A DNA stretch of 64,000 nt from Macrotis lagotis (GCF_037893015.1 NC_133665.1:193098309-193162308), one strand, 5' to 3'; shown: positions 1 to 11,559, counted from the stretch's first letter. Made by a program: numbers and translations. The notes: generated by a model from the letters alone, not told the origin.

Positions 1-445
1 TTTCCAAAATCTAACCGGGGAGAAATCTCATTCCCTTGAGTTTATGTTGTCAGTCTTTCTGAGGATTGTGACAAACTTTACACATATCACCCTCTTTTTC
101 TTCACCACATTCCTCTGAGGCAAATACTGTGAGCTCCATTCATTCTGAATATCCAGTGACACAAAAGGATTCCTTAAACCTCTGGCTGGGTGGCATGGGT
201 GTGACGTGGGTGGAGGGCTGCTAGGTTCCTACTTGCGCCCTTGAGGAACCAAGGGCTCCAGGCCAGTCACAGAGCAAAGATTTGAGGGTCCAAAGTTGGC
301 AGTGGGCTCCAGAAGGCCCTGTGAAGGGAGGCCAGTAGGAATGACTTCCCCCATAGCTGCCAAAGGACTCCTGCTCCCCTTTATGGCCCATAGCCCAGAC
401 CTGCCCCTCCCAACTAGTAATTCTGCATTTAAAGGATTCATTAAA

Positions 446-605
446 GGGGAAGCTAGGTGGCTCAGTGGATAGAGCCCTGGCCCTGGAGTCAGGAGGACCT
501 GAGTTCAAATCCGACCTTGGACACTTAATAATTACCCAGCTGTGTGGCCTTGGGCAAGCCACTTAACCCCATTGCCTTGGATCCATTAAAAACAAATTAA
601 TAAAT
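446..605 (+). mobile_element. tRNA-derived marsupial SINE (WSINE-type)
   Basis: Head gggaagctaggtggctcagt, then the B-box-like gagttcaaatcc, then an A-rich end. The nine bases aaaggattc occur just before (431-439) and just after (606-614), a probable target-site duplication. The family name is from memory; the repeat identity is secure because at least 13 other copies occur in this window. Confidence 0.85.
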
Positions 606-2109
606 AAAGGATTCTCCCCAGTCCCCAACTAGGTTCCCTCATCATCATAAGGCTTCTGCCATCAAACAAAGGCTCTCTTTGAAAGAACCCAACCCCCTGA
701 GTCATAGTCACCCCAGCCTGCTGACCTTCCCTCTAAGAGTTTGCAATGGGACCTGCCTATGAGACCTCAATATTCACCACTAACATGGCAGAAGAGGTTT
801 CTGACTTCTCAGTTTATGAGAAAAACCAAATTTAGCAGAATGTTAGCAGCCTGGAGAGCTACCAAGAGACCTGACTCAGTGACCTGACTTCCCCAATCAT
901 CTAGCCAAGATACGTCCCAGGCAGGACTTGAAATCAGGGGCTCCCTGGGTCACTCCCTCTCTGACAGGGACCCTCATCCCTCTCCTCCAAGGTCTGGGGA
1001 CTTCCCTCTCTTCTATCACACTTTCTGGGGCTCCCAAGGGAATGGATGTTTGCTCCCATGCCTTCTGGCCCCCGGGATCTCACTTCTGTCACAGAAGACT
1101 GCCCGTGTTCAGGTGAGGGTGGGAGACAACTGTCCAGAGTCACCCACAAGCCAAGCCTCAGCGAAGCATCTCTTGGCCCATAAGAAGGGAGTCTCTGAGG
1201 ACTAAGGGAGCTTCTGACTCTGAGACACTTCCCTTAGGACCTTCGATTCTACAGCAACGTCTTAGTCTGGCTAGGTGCAGTCCAGTCCGACAGTGACCTT
1301 GGAAGTAGTTTTTTTCCAGAGGAGAGAACAGAAGCTTCCTCATCCGCCCATCTGTCATTGGCCTCAGGGGTCTGAGACAACATGGTAGACTCTGGTTTTC
1401 TTCTGATTAACTTTGAAAAGATCTCGGGCAAAGAAAGACAAAACAGAAGGGCTGGAGGGGACTGGCTTTTCATGCTGAGATGGAGGCTGGATCTAAAATG
1501 GCTTTACTCATATCAGGAAAGGGGTGATTCAGTTGCTGTGACCCTCCCCCACTCCCCCCAATCCTCAGCTCTTCTGAATGAACCCTGGAAAAGTTGGAGA
1601 GTAGGGGGGGATAGATAAGGGACCTCCAGTGTTTACAGACTCCTGCATCTGGAAACACCCAAGGACTGGAATGGCCAGCCACTCTTGCCCGGCCCTGCCC
1701 CAGTCCCACCTCAGTGGTTGAGGGCTGTAGCCGGAGTCACCACTGGAACAAGATCCTAGAAGGACTGAAGCCGGCTTATTCCCAGGAATAACATTGACTG
1801 CTATTGACTCAACCAGTGACCCCCAGCCCCTCGGCAGAGCAGCCCTGACCATCCTCCAGCAGAGAAGGCCAGACCCTGACAAAGCTGTGTGCCTCTTGGT
1901 GTGGTTCATCCGGGGCTTGTACATGCTGCCTCCGGCAGCTCGTCACTCAGAACATGGGGAAGGCAGGGGCTGTGACAGGGATCGGTGGGGAGCCGAGCCA
2001 GACATCAAAAAACACACGTTTAAAATAAGCAGGGGAGACAAGCGAATGTGAGAAGAGGGATAAAATTAAGAAAGTGCCAGCAAGATACACATGTAAGGGA
2101 ATCCAAGAC

Positions 2110-2230
2110 TTAGCGAGGAGTAGGAGGAGCTCTGGGGCTGAGTTCAGGATGTGGGTTCAAAATTATATCACCTGGGTGACCTAAACTCTTCCACCCTGGG
2201 CCTCAGTTTCCTCATCTGTAAAATGAAGGT
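2110..2230 (+). repeat. MIR-like CORE-SINE relic
   Basis: Diverged MIR features are present in order: gggttcaaa, then the late-MIR signature ctcagtttcctcatctgtaa followed by aatga. It directly abuts an antisense SINE at 2233. Confidence 0.6.
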
Positions 2231-2232
2231 GG

Positions 2233-2432
2233 TTGTGTTGTTTCAGTCATTTCTGATTCTTCGTGACCCTATTTGGGGTTTTCTTGGTAAAGATACTACA
2301 GATTCTCTTCTCTAGGTCATTTAACAGATGAAAAAACTAAGCAAAGTGACTTGCCCAGGGTCACAAAGTCGGTGTTTCAGGTCAGATTTGAACTCAGAGC
2401 TTCCTGACTCCAGGGTGCTACCAAGCTGCCCC
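2233..2432 (-). mobile_element. MAR1-type marsupial SINE
   Basis: Read on the minus strand it has the ggcagct head, a gaactcaga-type B-box region and the long tail containing the complement of tttggggttttcttggtaaa. This is the longer SINE type with a CORE-like tail, unlike the shorter A-tailed copies. It is well diverged. Confidence 0.75.
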
Positions 2433-2934
2433 ATCGCCACCAGCCTTTATTGGGTACCCAGTGGTACGAGCCTTGTCCATGGACAAGAGATACTCCATTA
2501 CACGAATCCAGAAGTATTAATTAAGCCCCTGCTGTTTGCTGCACTGGGGAGATAGAATTAAAACTGCATGTGATTCGCCCTCCCCCGGGGGTGCCCGTGG
2601 CCATGCCCTCCCTGTGCCTCAGGTTCAGAGCTACCTCGGGCGCCTGTGGCCTTTCCGGTCTGGAGGCCAGTGTGCTGTCTACTGCCACACCGTACAAAGT
2701 CAAGTCTGAGGAGGACGTTGGGCACTCGGGAGGGCTCAGCCTCTAGGCTGTGCTTTGGAGGAAGCGCTGTGCCCGGGAGCCAAGAGACTCTCAATGATTT
2801 CAGGAGACTCCTGGTGACTCTGGGAGGGGTCACAAGTACAATTTCCTGGGGGTGGAGACCCAAGCAGCCATTTGGTAGGGGCAGCAGAGGCGAAGGCTGC
2901 CAGCATGCGCCAACAGCAATGTAGTATGAGGGAC

Positions 2935-3060
2935 AGAATGCCAGCTCTAGAATCCTAGGTCCTGGGTTCAAATCCTGACTCTTTCTGCTGGCTCCACACC
3001 TGACTCTGAAGAAGCCACTGACCCTCCTGCCCATCAGCACTCTAGGCATCTGTGGGATAG
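2935..3060 (+). repeat. possible MIR relic
   Basis: A weak match: gggttcaaatcctgactct followed by a diverged body. It is low-confidence and could be another tRNA-derived SINE remnant. Confidence 0.35.
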
Positions 3061-3870
3061 AGGGCAGGCATAGGAGCCACGGGCCCTCGTGTGACCTTTG
3101 GCAAAACCACGTCAACTCTCTGGGACGGGGCCTTTGCAGCCCTAAAGGGGCTGGGATGGACAGGAGGACCTCCAGCTTCTTTCCAGTTTTACAGAATTCT
3201 GTGATGACTGCACCTGCTGCCTCAGTGAGCCATGAACAGGGTGAGGGGGCAGGGGGACAGGAGTGGGTATGTTTGTGTATGCATGTAGGTGTGGGGTGGC
3301 AGGAGAAGGAAGATGAGGGCTGAGGGGCCCACGGGACTCTGGCAGATTGGAGTTCTTGAAATGAGATCATTTGGGAGGTCCTGCAGCCGGAGGCCGAGAA
3401 GCCCTCTCTCCTTCAGGTGCCTCGTTCCTGGTGTGGCCGGTCGGCTCTTCCCCCTGCTCCTCCGTCTCTCACCCTCAAGCTCTCCATGCCTGCAGCTGGC
3501 ATCGGCCTCTTGCCAGAGCCGGTGCTTGGTGTCTGTGCTCCCCAGCTCCTCAGCAGGACCCCGAGGGCAGCCCCACCCTCATCCCTGCGAATCTAGGCCA
3601 AGTTCTCCCCCCAGCAACAGCAAGCTGGCTGAGGAGAGACAGAAGCTGCTTCTTTCTCCTACTCTCACAGAGCCTAGCTTTATTTCAGAGAAAAGGAAAC
3701 CAACCAGTCCCAGGAGGGGCCGGGTTCCTGTCTCCCCTTGTCTCCATTGACCGGTCTCATCCTTGACCCATCGCAGAAGCTTCCAGGCTGGTCTCCCTTA
3801 GGCCAGCTATACCCCAGCCCAGGGGTTCTAGTTAACTAGGCCCCACCCCAGGACTATTTGTGCCCAAACG

Positions 3871-4002
3871 GTGGTAGAGCATCCCAAGCTCCTATTGGTC
3901 TCATCAGCCACAGCCGGACACACTGTCATTTGTCTCCAACCTAATGATGCCATTTTGGTCTTCTTTGACAACGAAGGACAAGATCCAACCAACCAACCAG
4001 CC
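3871..4002 (+). mobile_element. 3' end of C2H2-tailed LINE
   Basis: The sequence matches the 3' end of the larger LINE relic at 33235-33352 in this window. Both contain ggtagagcat, gacacactgtcattt, then cttctttgacaacgaagg or its diverged form. The conceptual reading gives an IGLISHSRTH-like C-terminal zinc-finger remnant. The copy ends in a short (caac)n run at about 3985-4002, typical of tails of non-L1 LINEs. Confidence 0.65.
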
Positions 4003-4054
4003 AAAAGGAGATACAGAAAGCTCGGCCAGCTCTGCCCGCGTCCCTGCCCTGCTC

Positions 4055-4395
4055 ACAAACTTTCAGTGGCTCCCCACTGCCTCTTCAGAAAATGCAAACC
4101 CCTCAGCCTGGAATGGGGAACCCCTGCTTACCTGTCTCCCTTCCCTGCATAGAGCTGGGGCTCCCTCACCTGCCTTGGAGCAGGCCCCCTCCTGAGCCCT
4201 GATCTCCAGATTCCTCACCCTAAAGCTGAAGTACTCAAACCTGTTTGTGTTCATGTTGTGTGCCCCTCCAGATCCAGGAGAACGGAAGCTCCCCCTCCTG
4301 CCCAGGCAGTCACTTCTTTGTCTTTGTTTCTCCAGCACCCAATGTGATGCCTGCTTATTGGGTGAATTCAGACCCCCAAGTAGGCCATCCATCTA
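4055..4395 (+). repeat. L2 LINE 3' relic
   Basis: Starts with the L2 hallmark cagtggctccccactgcctc and continues through diverged L2 sequence to gtctttgtttctccagcacc, which resembles the L2 3' terminus. Heavily mutated and non-coding. Confidence 0.65.
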
Positions 4396-4459
4396 TCCAA
4401 GTCAAACCCCATCCACTCCTTTCCCCAGCTGCATCCTCACAAAGACAAGACACCTCAGA

Positions 4460-4600
4460 TGCCTGGGTGACCTTGGGCAACTGACTCTATCCTTCCCTGG
4501 GCATCCCCCAGCTTCCCTTTTTGTAAAAACGAGGGGATTGGCCTGGATGACCTGAGCACTGAGCCACCTCCCAATCTCTGACCATACGGTCCTCTGTCCT
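4460..4600 (+). repeat. MIR relic
   Basis: Has the MIR order gggtgaccttgggcaactga, a diverged cctcagtt...tgtaaaa block, then ggattggcctggatgacctg and caatctctga. Typical decayed mammal-wide SINE in the intron. Confidence 0.65.
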
Positions 4601-4821
4601 GGCACTTTATCTCTGGAATAGTCCTTTGGCTGGGCCCAACCCTTGCCTCACCCAGAGCTGAGTAAACACTTCTTGGGACCTTTCTCTGATGGTCACTAAA
4701 TCCCCGGTCAGAAAGGCCTCCTATGCTGAACTCAAAGTCTACCAGGTGGTCGGTTTTCCTCCTCCCTTATCTCTGTCCCCCCCACTCTCACTTGCCTCTC
4801 TGACCCTGTCTCCTCTACTAC

Positions 4822-4938
4822 GTGTGTGAGTGTGTGTGTGTGTGTGTATGCAGGTGTGTGAATGTGTGTGTGTATGCAGGTGTGTGTGTGTGAGTGTGTG
4901 TGTGCAAGTATGTTGTTTGGGTGTGTGTGTGTGTGGGC
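4822..4938. repeat. TG-rich imperfect microsatellite
   Basis: Irregular (TG)n with tgcagg interruptions, about 120 bases upstream of the ELMO1 acceptor at 5058. Confidence 0.9.
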
Positions 4939-5058
4939 ACGTGGATCCATTAAAGGAAGCATGGCAGGTGGGCAGATGGGCGGGCTTGGCACCCTCGGCC
5001 CCAAAGCGCAGGCTCTTCCCTGGGCAAGGCGCTCATGCTGGTTCTTGGTGTATTGCAG

Positions 5059-5141
5059 TGCCCGTGGCAGACATCAAGGCGGTGGTGACGGGGAAGGACT
5101 GCCCACACATGAAGGAGAAGGGAGCCTTGAAACAGAACAAG
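5059..5141 (+). CDS. ELMO1: ELMO1 internal coding exon (PH-domain part)
   Basis: The 83-bp exon is bordered by tattgcag and by gtagga. Its first two bases complete a split codon (phase 1 entry); 27 full codons then give [14 protein letters not shown] followed by [13 protein letters not shown], and it ends on a codon border. I recognise this as ELMO1, the engulfment and cell motility protein that partners DOCK1/DOCK2 as a two-part Rac exchange factor in phagocytosis, migration and membrane ruffling. By human numbering (727 residues, from memory) it covers about residues 609-635, inside the PH domain that supports DOCK binding. The spliced reading continues without gap into the exon at 9675. 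ELMO2 and ELMO3 are less likely because the last exon ends in the ELMO1-type VYDCN. Confidence 0.95.
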
Positions 5142-7815
5142 GTAGGATGCTCAGCTCATCCCCAGACAACGGGACTAGCCTGGCCTGGGAACTGAGGCCG
5201 AGCACCAACTCCTGCTGGAAGGACCCCAGGAGGAGGCTGGCGCATGGAAGATGGCAGGGCCCCTGCTTGGCACCTCCCCTCCTTCCTCTGAACGTCCGGT
5301 CATCGCTGAGTTTTTTCCTCAGTTATTCAGGATTCCTTAAAAGGAGAAAACTGTATGTGTTCTGTGGCAGCTCTGAGCCCACGTTTTGGGGGAAGAATTA
5401 CTGAGGACACCTCTTCCCTCTAAAAAGCCCACATTGGCTTTCTTCTGGAAGCTCCAGAGCTGGCCCTGCCCGGCCCTCTGGGCCAAATACTTACTGACCG
5501 GCAGGACCAGCTGCCGGGCCTCGGTTGGGTGGGCAGGTTCAGTAACATTTTTACTCCAGGGTTAAGGCTAAGGAGAAAATGTGAGCCTGACCTCCTGCCT
5601 CAGAGGCAGTGCGCCAGCCCAAGAGGTGGGGCAGGGGTCTGTGGCCATCCACAGAAAGCCTCAGGTAGGTGGCAGGTGACACTCATGAAGCCCGTGCTTC
5701 TCAAAGTGTGGGTCATGTCTGGCAGGGCATGTCCTTGGGGCCCTCCAAAAGCTGATTAGGAGAGGCTAAGACAGGCTCTGGGTCGAGCCCAGAGGGGCAG
5801 CAGGAGGCCCCTGCCTCAGCCTCCCGGCTCATCATCCCTCTTGGCAACTCTGCCAACAGCCCCACTGAGCCCAGGGCCAGCACTGTCAGCCCTTCTCAGC
5901 GAGACCCTCCTCTTGGGGCCTTCTAGCCCTCTTTCCTGGCTCAGGACTTGAATGAGGAGGGGGCTGGGAGGAAGGGGCAAAAGGCAGAAACTATCAGGTC
6001 ACAGTTCTGTCAACATCTCTAACCCTAAAGACCCAGACCCAGCACTGGCATCTGTGGCAGCAAAATAGAGCCTCTGGCCCTGATCGGTGCCTTCCCATGT
6101 GACCCCCGCTTGGTCCGGGGCCTGAGAAATTTGGGTTGGTGTCTAAGCCTTGGTCCCCAAAACAGAAGGCAGGTGCTCGGGTTCTCTGTGGAAGGATCTG
6201 AGAATGTCACGGGTCTGGGAGGCCTGGCTCCCAGGAGGAGGGGTAGCTGCAAAGGGGCCCTTGATGGGTGGGCTACATAGAAGCTACTGAGGGAAGAGCT
6301 GCCTGAGGTCTGAGCTGTCCCCGAGGGGGCTGGGGACCTGGAGAGGGAGGGCAAGGGGAACAGCACAAGGGACGTCCCTCCTGCATGGGGACGGTTTGGG
6401 GGCTTGCACCTTTCTGTAACGTCCCTGCAGGGATTCTGGGATGGGATAGGTGATAACGTGGATAGAGAGTGTTTGACAGCCCCAGTCAGTGGAGGAGATG
6501 GAGCACGACATATCCAGAGGAACAGGTGCTGGCCTTGGAATCTGGCAGAGCTGGGTGCGAATCCTGCCCCCCTCCCCCCCCCACACACACACACAGCCCC
6601 CTAGTCACCTTGTCTCAGGTCTCAGCTCTCCATGGACCGGGCCCTCCTTTAGATTTCAGATTATAAGAGACGTGTGTTTCTACTGAGTCACAGAGCTTCC
6701 ACCTGGGGTCCCTTACCTGGATAACATTCCCCTTCTGGATCCAAAGAAAAGAGGAAACTTGTATTCCCTACCACATGTGGCTGTTGCAAAGAGACAGAGG
6801 TAGAAATGAGCGTTCCTTTGTGAGGCTCATGGGGTGTGCGGCTGGCCAGGCTGCGGCTTTCCTGGCTGCCGCCCTTCCTGGGAGACTCAGTGACCCGGAG
6901 GCCCAGACATCAATAAAACCTATTATAAGTGATAGGGTCGCCTCCCACGGACGTGGAGTTCAGAGGATTAAGGCCTAGTCTTCCTTCCAGTCAGCCCTGG
7001 TGGAATTCAGGTTGACCTAGCAGGTCATGGCAAAACCTATCATTTCTGGCCAATATGTACCAGGAATCTGGGTCAGGACAGGGTGGATGAGTAGTGCTGA
7101 GGGACGGCCGTGAAAGGAGGGCTGAGGGGCGGGAGGGCATCCAGCCAGGCAGACACTCTGCTCCGGTGCTCTCAGCCCTGCTGCTAGGCCTGCTGTGGCT
7201 ACACCGTCAGAGTGAAGGGAGGAACCAGCTATGGCACTTCCCTATGCAGAGCTGCGCCATCACCCACCATCATGCCAACCGGCTCATCCCTCCTGTTAGA
7301 TGGGGCAGATAAAAGATGAAATGACTGAGGGGGGAAAGATTCATCTAAGCATATCAGTTTATTCATTCATGGGACTAGCCCCTTCCTCAGTTTAGGGCCC
7401 TGAATACGGGGGAGACAGATTTCAATATCATGAAAAACAAATGAAAGCAATTAATTAAAAGGAAATTCATTGAAAGGATGGAAGATTAGGGACTTTCCAG
7501 GTTGGGAGGGGGAGAGTGATCCCTGAAATCAGGAGAGGAGGTGCCCCCTCCTACACCCCACAAATGCCTGTGAAGAATCAAAGCAACAAGGACCCTGAGT
7601 AACCACGTGGACCCTTACCTTTCCGTGGATTATCCAGAAGTGTGGACAATTGGACAATTGTGAGAAAAGTCCTCGCATCAGTCTTTGGATCTGACTGGCT
7701 ATCTGGTCAGCTAAGGCGACGTCCTCAGGGAAGGATCTCTAAACAGCAGGGAGAGGGGGGCCAACTTCCCAGCCAGTCAGGGCTAGGTTCAAACAATGCA
7801 ATAAGGTTTTCTCTC

Positions 7816-7954
7816 TTTTTTTAAATTTTATTTATTTAAGGCAATGGAGTTAAGTGACTTGCCCAAGGTCACACACCTAGGCAATGACTAGGTGTTTGAA
7901 GCCAGATTTGAACTCAGGACCTCCTGACTCCAGGGCCAGACCACCTAGCTGCCC
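7816..7954 (-). mobile_element. tRNA-derived marsupial SINE (WSINE-type)
   Basis: The minus strand carries the ggcagct head, gagttcaaat B-box region and an A-rich tail. The 13 bases aaggttttctctc flank it on both sides (7803-7815 and 7955-7967), a clean target-site duplication. It lies antisense to ELMO1. Confidence 0.9.
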
Positions 7955-8261
7955 AAGGTTTTCTCTCAATTCTCACAAAGAATAGTTTTCTCAAAAGACA
8001 GAAGTTGAAATAGAAAGGGAACTGCGCTAAGATGGAGTCAGTGGGGTTTACCCAGCTCTCCCAATTAGCCATTCACTGTCCCAGTGCCTTCAGTTCCCTC
8101 CCTGATGAGGCTTCTGCTGAGGGTGGCATAGAGAGGCCGGCTCCTCTGTGTGGGACATATGGCATGACAGGGACCAGGCCCCATCTCCTCCCTCCCTCCT
8201 CTCCTCTCTCTGCACCTCTCTCTGTGTTTCTCTCCTCCTTCTCTCTCTGTCTCTGTCTTGG

Positions 8262-8262
<1 letters not shown>

Positions 8263-8292
<30 letters not shown>
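8263..8292. repeat. (CA)15 microsatellite
   Basis: Uninterrupted CA dinucleotides preceded by a CT-rich run from about 8180. Confidence 0.95.
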
Positions 8293-8295
<3 letters not shown>

Positions 8296-8344
8296 TCCTT
8301 GACTCACTTTAAGAGTTTGGGATAGAGCAGGACACCAGGGAGAA

Positions 8345-8885
8345 CCCCCAGGATCTGGGTATTTAGCATTTTTATCAATGACATGGATAAAGGCATTGAT
8401 GGGGTTTTTTTTCCTCATCAGAGTCACAGATTAGACAAAGTGGATGATCAATTCAGGATCAAAAGGATTTTGACAGGAAAAGAATTAGACTAAAACCATC
8501 TAAGATGAAATTAAATGGGTATTTTTTTAAGTCTTGTCCTTTGGGGCACCCAGGTGGCACAATGGCCAGAGCATCAGTCTTAGAGTCGGGAAGACCTGAG
8601 TTTAAATCTGATCTCAGATACTTAATAATTACCCAGCTGTGTGACCTTGGACAAGTCACTTAACTCCATTGCCATGCAAAAAAATTTTTAAAAAAAGTCC
8701 TGTCCTTGAAATAAAAATCTTGTTTTTTCAGTCAAAGATTTTAAACAATACTTCTAAAGTGTAAGAGGAAAGAGCCATGGTTCAATAACAGTTGTGAAAA
8801 AGATCTGGAAGTTTTAGTGGACCACACAATCAAAATGAGTAAACAGTGTAATGTGGCAGCCAGTGAGATTTGGGACTTTTATCAA
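8345..8885 (+). mobile_element. L3/CR1-type LINE relic interrupted by a SINE
   Basis: The stretch tttttatcaatgacatggat, then agacaaag, gatgaaattaaatgg and, after the SINE, agtggaccaca and gcagccagtgagattt follows the order of the C-terminal part of CR1/L3 reverse-transcriptase sequence. It carries many stops and indels. The SINE at 8543-8694 splits it. Confidence 0.7.
8543..8694 (+). mobile_element. tRNA-derived marsupial SINE (WSINE-type)
   Basis: Head ggggcacccaggtggcacaa, body with gagtttaaatctgat, and an A-rich end. Flanked by aagtcttgtcctt and the near-identical aagtcctgtcctt, a target-site duplication with one change. It lies within an L3/CR1 relic in the same orientation. Confidence 0.9.
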
Positions 8886-9239
8886 AAAAAGGTGTGGTTT
8901 CTGGGACTGGAGAAGTGACCCCCCGCCTTCTGCCCCCCCCTTAACTCACTGAAGGATGGTGCTGCCTTCTGGCCACCTCTGTGTAAGAGCCAAGGTGTTT
9001 GCAGAAGCGGGCAGCAGAGTGCAGGGCACCGAGGAGAGAGCCTGGCTCTGAAGGAGCTGGGAGGGACAGAATCTCCTGTGGAGAAGCTCAGACCCTGCCC
9101 CCCACCCCAGAGGCAATTGTGGGCCTGGCGAGAGGGGGTGGGAAGAGGTCATTGAGGCTTAGGCCAGGGCTGGGGGGCGGCCTCCTGAGTGTGGACTGCC
9201 CGAGGAAGCTACCTAACTCCCTCCCAGGTCTTAGAATCT

Positions 9240-9345
9240 GTGACTTGCCCCTGGTGAGCGCCGATCGTAGGGGACTGGTAGAATTTGAACTCGGGTCTTC
9301 TTGCCTTCGGTGCCTCTACTTTCCTCCATGGCTGCCTAGTCCATC
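9240..9345 (-). repeat. possible old antisense SINE relic
   Basis: Read as the complement, the order gacttgcccc...gaatttgaactcgggtcttc resembles the tail and B-box of the tRNA-type SINEs. Strongly decayed, uncertain. Confidence 0.4.
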
Positions 9346-9674
9346 GGCTGCTTCACTAGTGGGCACATGGGTTCTAAGAATTCACTTGCAGTCAGAAAGC
9401 TCAGGGTCCAAGCCAAGCCCTCCTTGAACCAGTCCTTACCCCTCCAGCGCCTTCCTCAGTTTCCCCTCTGTTATTTATGAGGTCGTTGTATTGAAGGCTT
9501 CCACAGAGGTCTTCTCCACCCCAAAGGCGCCACTTCCTCCAGCTTCCTCCTTGGCCCAGAGAAGCCCCAGAGATCATAGAGTTCCTGGAGACCCCGCTGG
9601 CCTCCACGCATCTTCCATCTTTCCCCCTCCCCCAGTGACAAGGCTGATGACCCCCTCCCCCTGTGTCATTCTAG

Positions 9675-9752
9675 GAGGTTCTGGAGCTCGCCTTCTCCAT
9701 CTTGTATGACTCCAATTGCCAACTGAACTTCATCGCTCCTGATAAGCACGAG
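9675..9752 (+). CDS. ELMO1: ELMO1 internal coding exon (PH-domain end)
   Basis: The 78-bp exon lies between tcattctag and gtaaga and reads 26 codons in frame: EVLELAFSILYDSNC then QLNFIAPDKHE. It enters and leaves in phase 0 and so could be skipped without a frame change. The protein sequence matches ELMO1 as I remember it, about human residues 636-661, covering late PH-domain strands. It joins directly to the last exon, which begins YCIWTDG. The acceptor sits only 22 bases after a run of C-rich sequence that serves as polypyrimidine tract. Confidence 0.95.
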
Positions 9753-9884
9753 GTAAGAAGGGGGTGGGCTGGGGGGTATGTAGGGAGGGAAGGGGGATGA
9801 TGCTAGTGGAAAGGGACCAAAGCAAAGAGACAGCTCGGTGACAGTCGATAGCCCTCCAGAATCTAAGTACATTTAAATGTTTGA

Positions 9885-10055
9885 CTTTGCCAAACCACAG
9901 CGACTCTCTAAAATGGACCCCGTTATTATCCCCATTTTAACAGATGAGGAAACTGAGGCAGGGACTGGCCAGGGACCATCCAAGTAGTACCAATCTGAGG
10001 CTGGGCGTGACTTCAGCCAGTCTCTGTCCACTGTAGCATCAGCTGCTGCCCCCCG
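9885..10055 (-). repeat. MIR relic
   Basis: Contains cattttaacagatgaggaaa and ctgaggcagggactggcca, the complement of the MIR 3' half, followed by a decayed body ending in gcatcagctgctgcccc. Confidence 0.75.
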
Positions 10056-10559
10056 GTTATATATAACCCTGCAAACATCCCCCCCACCACACCCCGTGGA
10101 AGTTCCTGGAAATCAGGAATTGTTAGTTGAGGGTTCTTTGGGGGTTTCTCCTTTCTTTGGATAACCAACTGTTAGCACAATGCCTATTAAGAACTCCATA
10201 AAGGTCTGTTGGCTAACTGACTTATTCCAAAAGGAAAAAAGAGGCCACATCATGAGAATTATCTTGCTAGCTGTGTGAGTTGAGGCTGACTCCAAGCATT
10301 CTGAGACTCTGGGGGACAAGGACCCATATCCTCAGAAATGCTCTGGGTCTCCCCAGCTCTTTTCCTGACTCCAGAGTTTCCCATTTGATCTGGATCCAGA
10401 GAATCACAAACCCCCAGATCCCTGACCTGCACCCCAGAGCCCAGTGGGAGGGCCCAGCCTGGCAGAGATGGGGGGGGGTGAGAGCCTGCCCCCCCGGCCA
10501 CTGCTGCCAGTTCCTCCATGGCCTCCCCTCTGGTGCCACCCAGGCACAATCAAGCAGGA

Positions 10560-10880
10560 AGCAGCCCCCACCCCCCAGAATTCATTGCAGAATTCCAAAT
10601 TTAAACTGTTCTCCTGGCTTCAGTTTTCTCCTTTACAAATCATTTAAAGCTATGAATTTTGCCAAAAGAAAAAAAAAAGCCATGAAGCCTTTTTTTAAAA
10701 AAAAGTTCAGGCTTCACTGTGCTGTCAGAATTTGCTCTCACGGCTCCCTTTATTCCTCCCCCTTGCCGTTTTGCCACACGTATAATTTGCTTCTCCCTCT
10801 TCGACACGCGGGGAGCTATATTTAAAACCAGCCAGCAGTGTGAAGCCTCAGCAAAGGCCTTGGGGAGAGAGACTTGCCAG
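10560..10880. promoter_or_regulatory. candidate intronic conserved element (unverified)
   Basis: A stretch with no recognisable repeat in an otherwise GC-rich, repeat-bearing intron. It has AT-rich blocks (aatttaaactg; gaattttgcc), and ctatatttaa at about 10816-10825, which fits the MEF2 consensus YTAWWWWTAR. The call rests on composition and one motif only; conservation was not tested. Confidence 0.25.
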
Positions 10881-11559
10881 TGCAGGGACCAGATGCCCTC
10901 CTGCAGTCCCACCGGGAGAAAGTGAGGCCCGGGCAGCTCCCTCAGAAGGCCCCATTCAGGGCAGCAGGCCTCTCTTCTCTCCCACCTCCCTCACCAATCA
11001 GAACCCAACTCTCTGATAAATCCATCAATCCACTGATATGCACAGATGTCCATATGTGGCGTCTGTAGATGCACAAGACGTAAAAACGTGCCCACTATGG
11101 GCTAGACCCCTGGGGAGAAAAAAATCATCCTTTCCTTCAAGGAATCGGCATCCTGCCTCAGATTGGCAGGGGTGGGGGGCCACCAGGGTTGGGGGGTAGC
11201 CAGTGGGACCAGGGAAGGGCTGGGACCTCGGAGCTCTTAGAGAACCTGGTGTTCTTTAGAAGGAGCCGCCTATTTTCTGTGCAGAGCCAGGTGAGGAAGC
11301 CCAAAACGGCCAAGTCAGCGGAGGTCTCAGGAGGCTCCTACCGAAATGGGAGGGGTCCTCGAGGTCCCGTGGTTCTGGGGGCTAGGAGGAGACTACAGGG
11401 TCGAAGAGCTGTGGGTCTGCCTGTAGGAAAGGCCATTTATTTGTTCAGCACTAAAGACTTGGAGTTGGAGACCCAGCCCCAGGCACCCAGCCTCAGTTTC
11501 CTTCTTTGTACAAATAAATCATCCTGGCGAAAAATGCATCAAGTACGTGCAGGGTCTAT

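Larger units (their letters stand above)
1..5058 (+). other. ELMO1: ELMO1 intron (3' part), upstream of first visible exon
   Basis: This stretch is transcribed intron sequence ending in the acceptor tattgcag at 5051-5058. I searched it by eye for the expected preceding exon, whose protein contains the PH-domain start with motifs such as KFWYCRL, and did not find it, so that exon lies before base 1. The intron is GC-rich. It holds one full SINE (446-605), one antisense MAR1-type SINE (2233-2432), MIR and L2 relics, a LINE 3' tail near 3871-4000 and a TG-rich simple repeat near 4820-4935. I see no gene in 620-2100. Confidence 0.75.
5142..9674 (+). other. ELMO1: ELMO1 intron between the two internal exons
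   Basis: Starts gtagga and ends tcattctag. It is 4,533 bp, GC-rich over much of its length. It contains one antisense SINE (7816-7954), an L3/CR1 relic (8345-8885) with a SINE inside, and a (CA)15 tract at 8263-8292. I see nothing recognisable in 5150-7800 apart from short pyrimidine or GC-rich runs, and a diverged antisense SINE remnant near 9240-9345. Confidence 0.85.

Noticed and set aside
446-605. tRNA gene suggested by A- and B-box-like motifs
   Set aside because: The motifs belong to the tRNA-derived SINE; no cloverleaf or anticodon arm is present.
2558-3370. 270-codon minus-strand open frame in an ELMO1 intron
   Set aside because: It crosses a MIR-like relic, sits antisense in a GC-rich intron where long chance frames are common, and shows no known family features.
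7345-7385. Short similarity to 28S rRNA start (taagcatat)
   Set aside because: Only about ten bases match; expected by chance.
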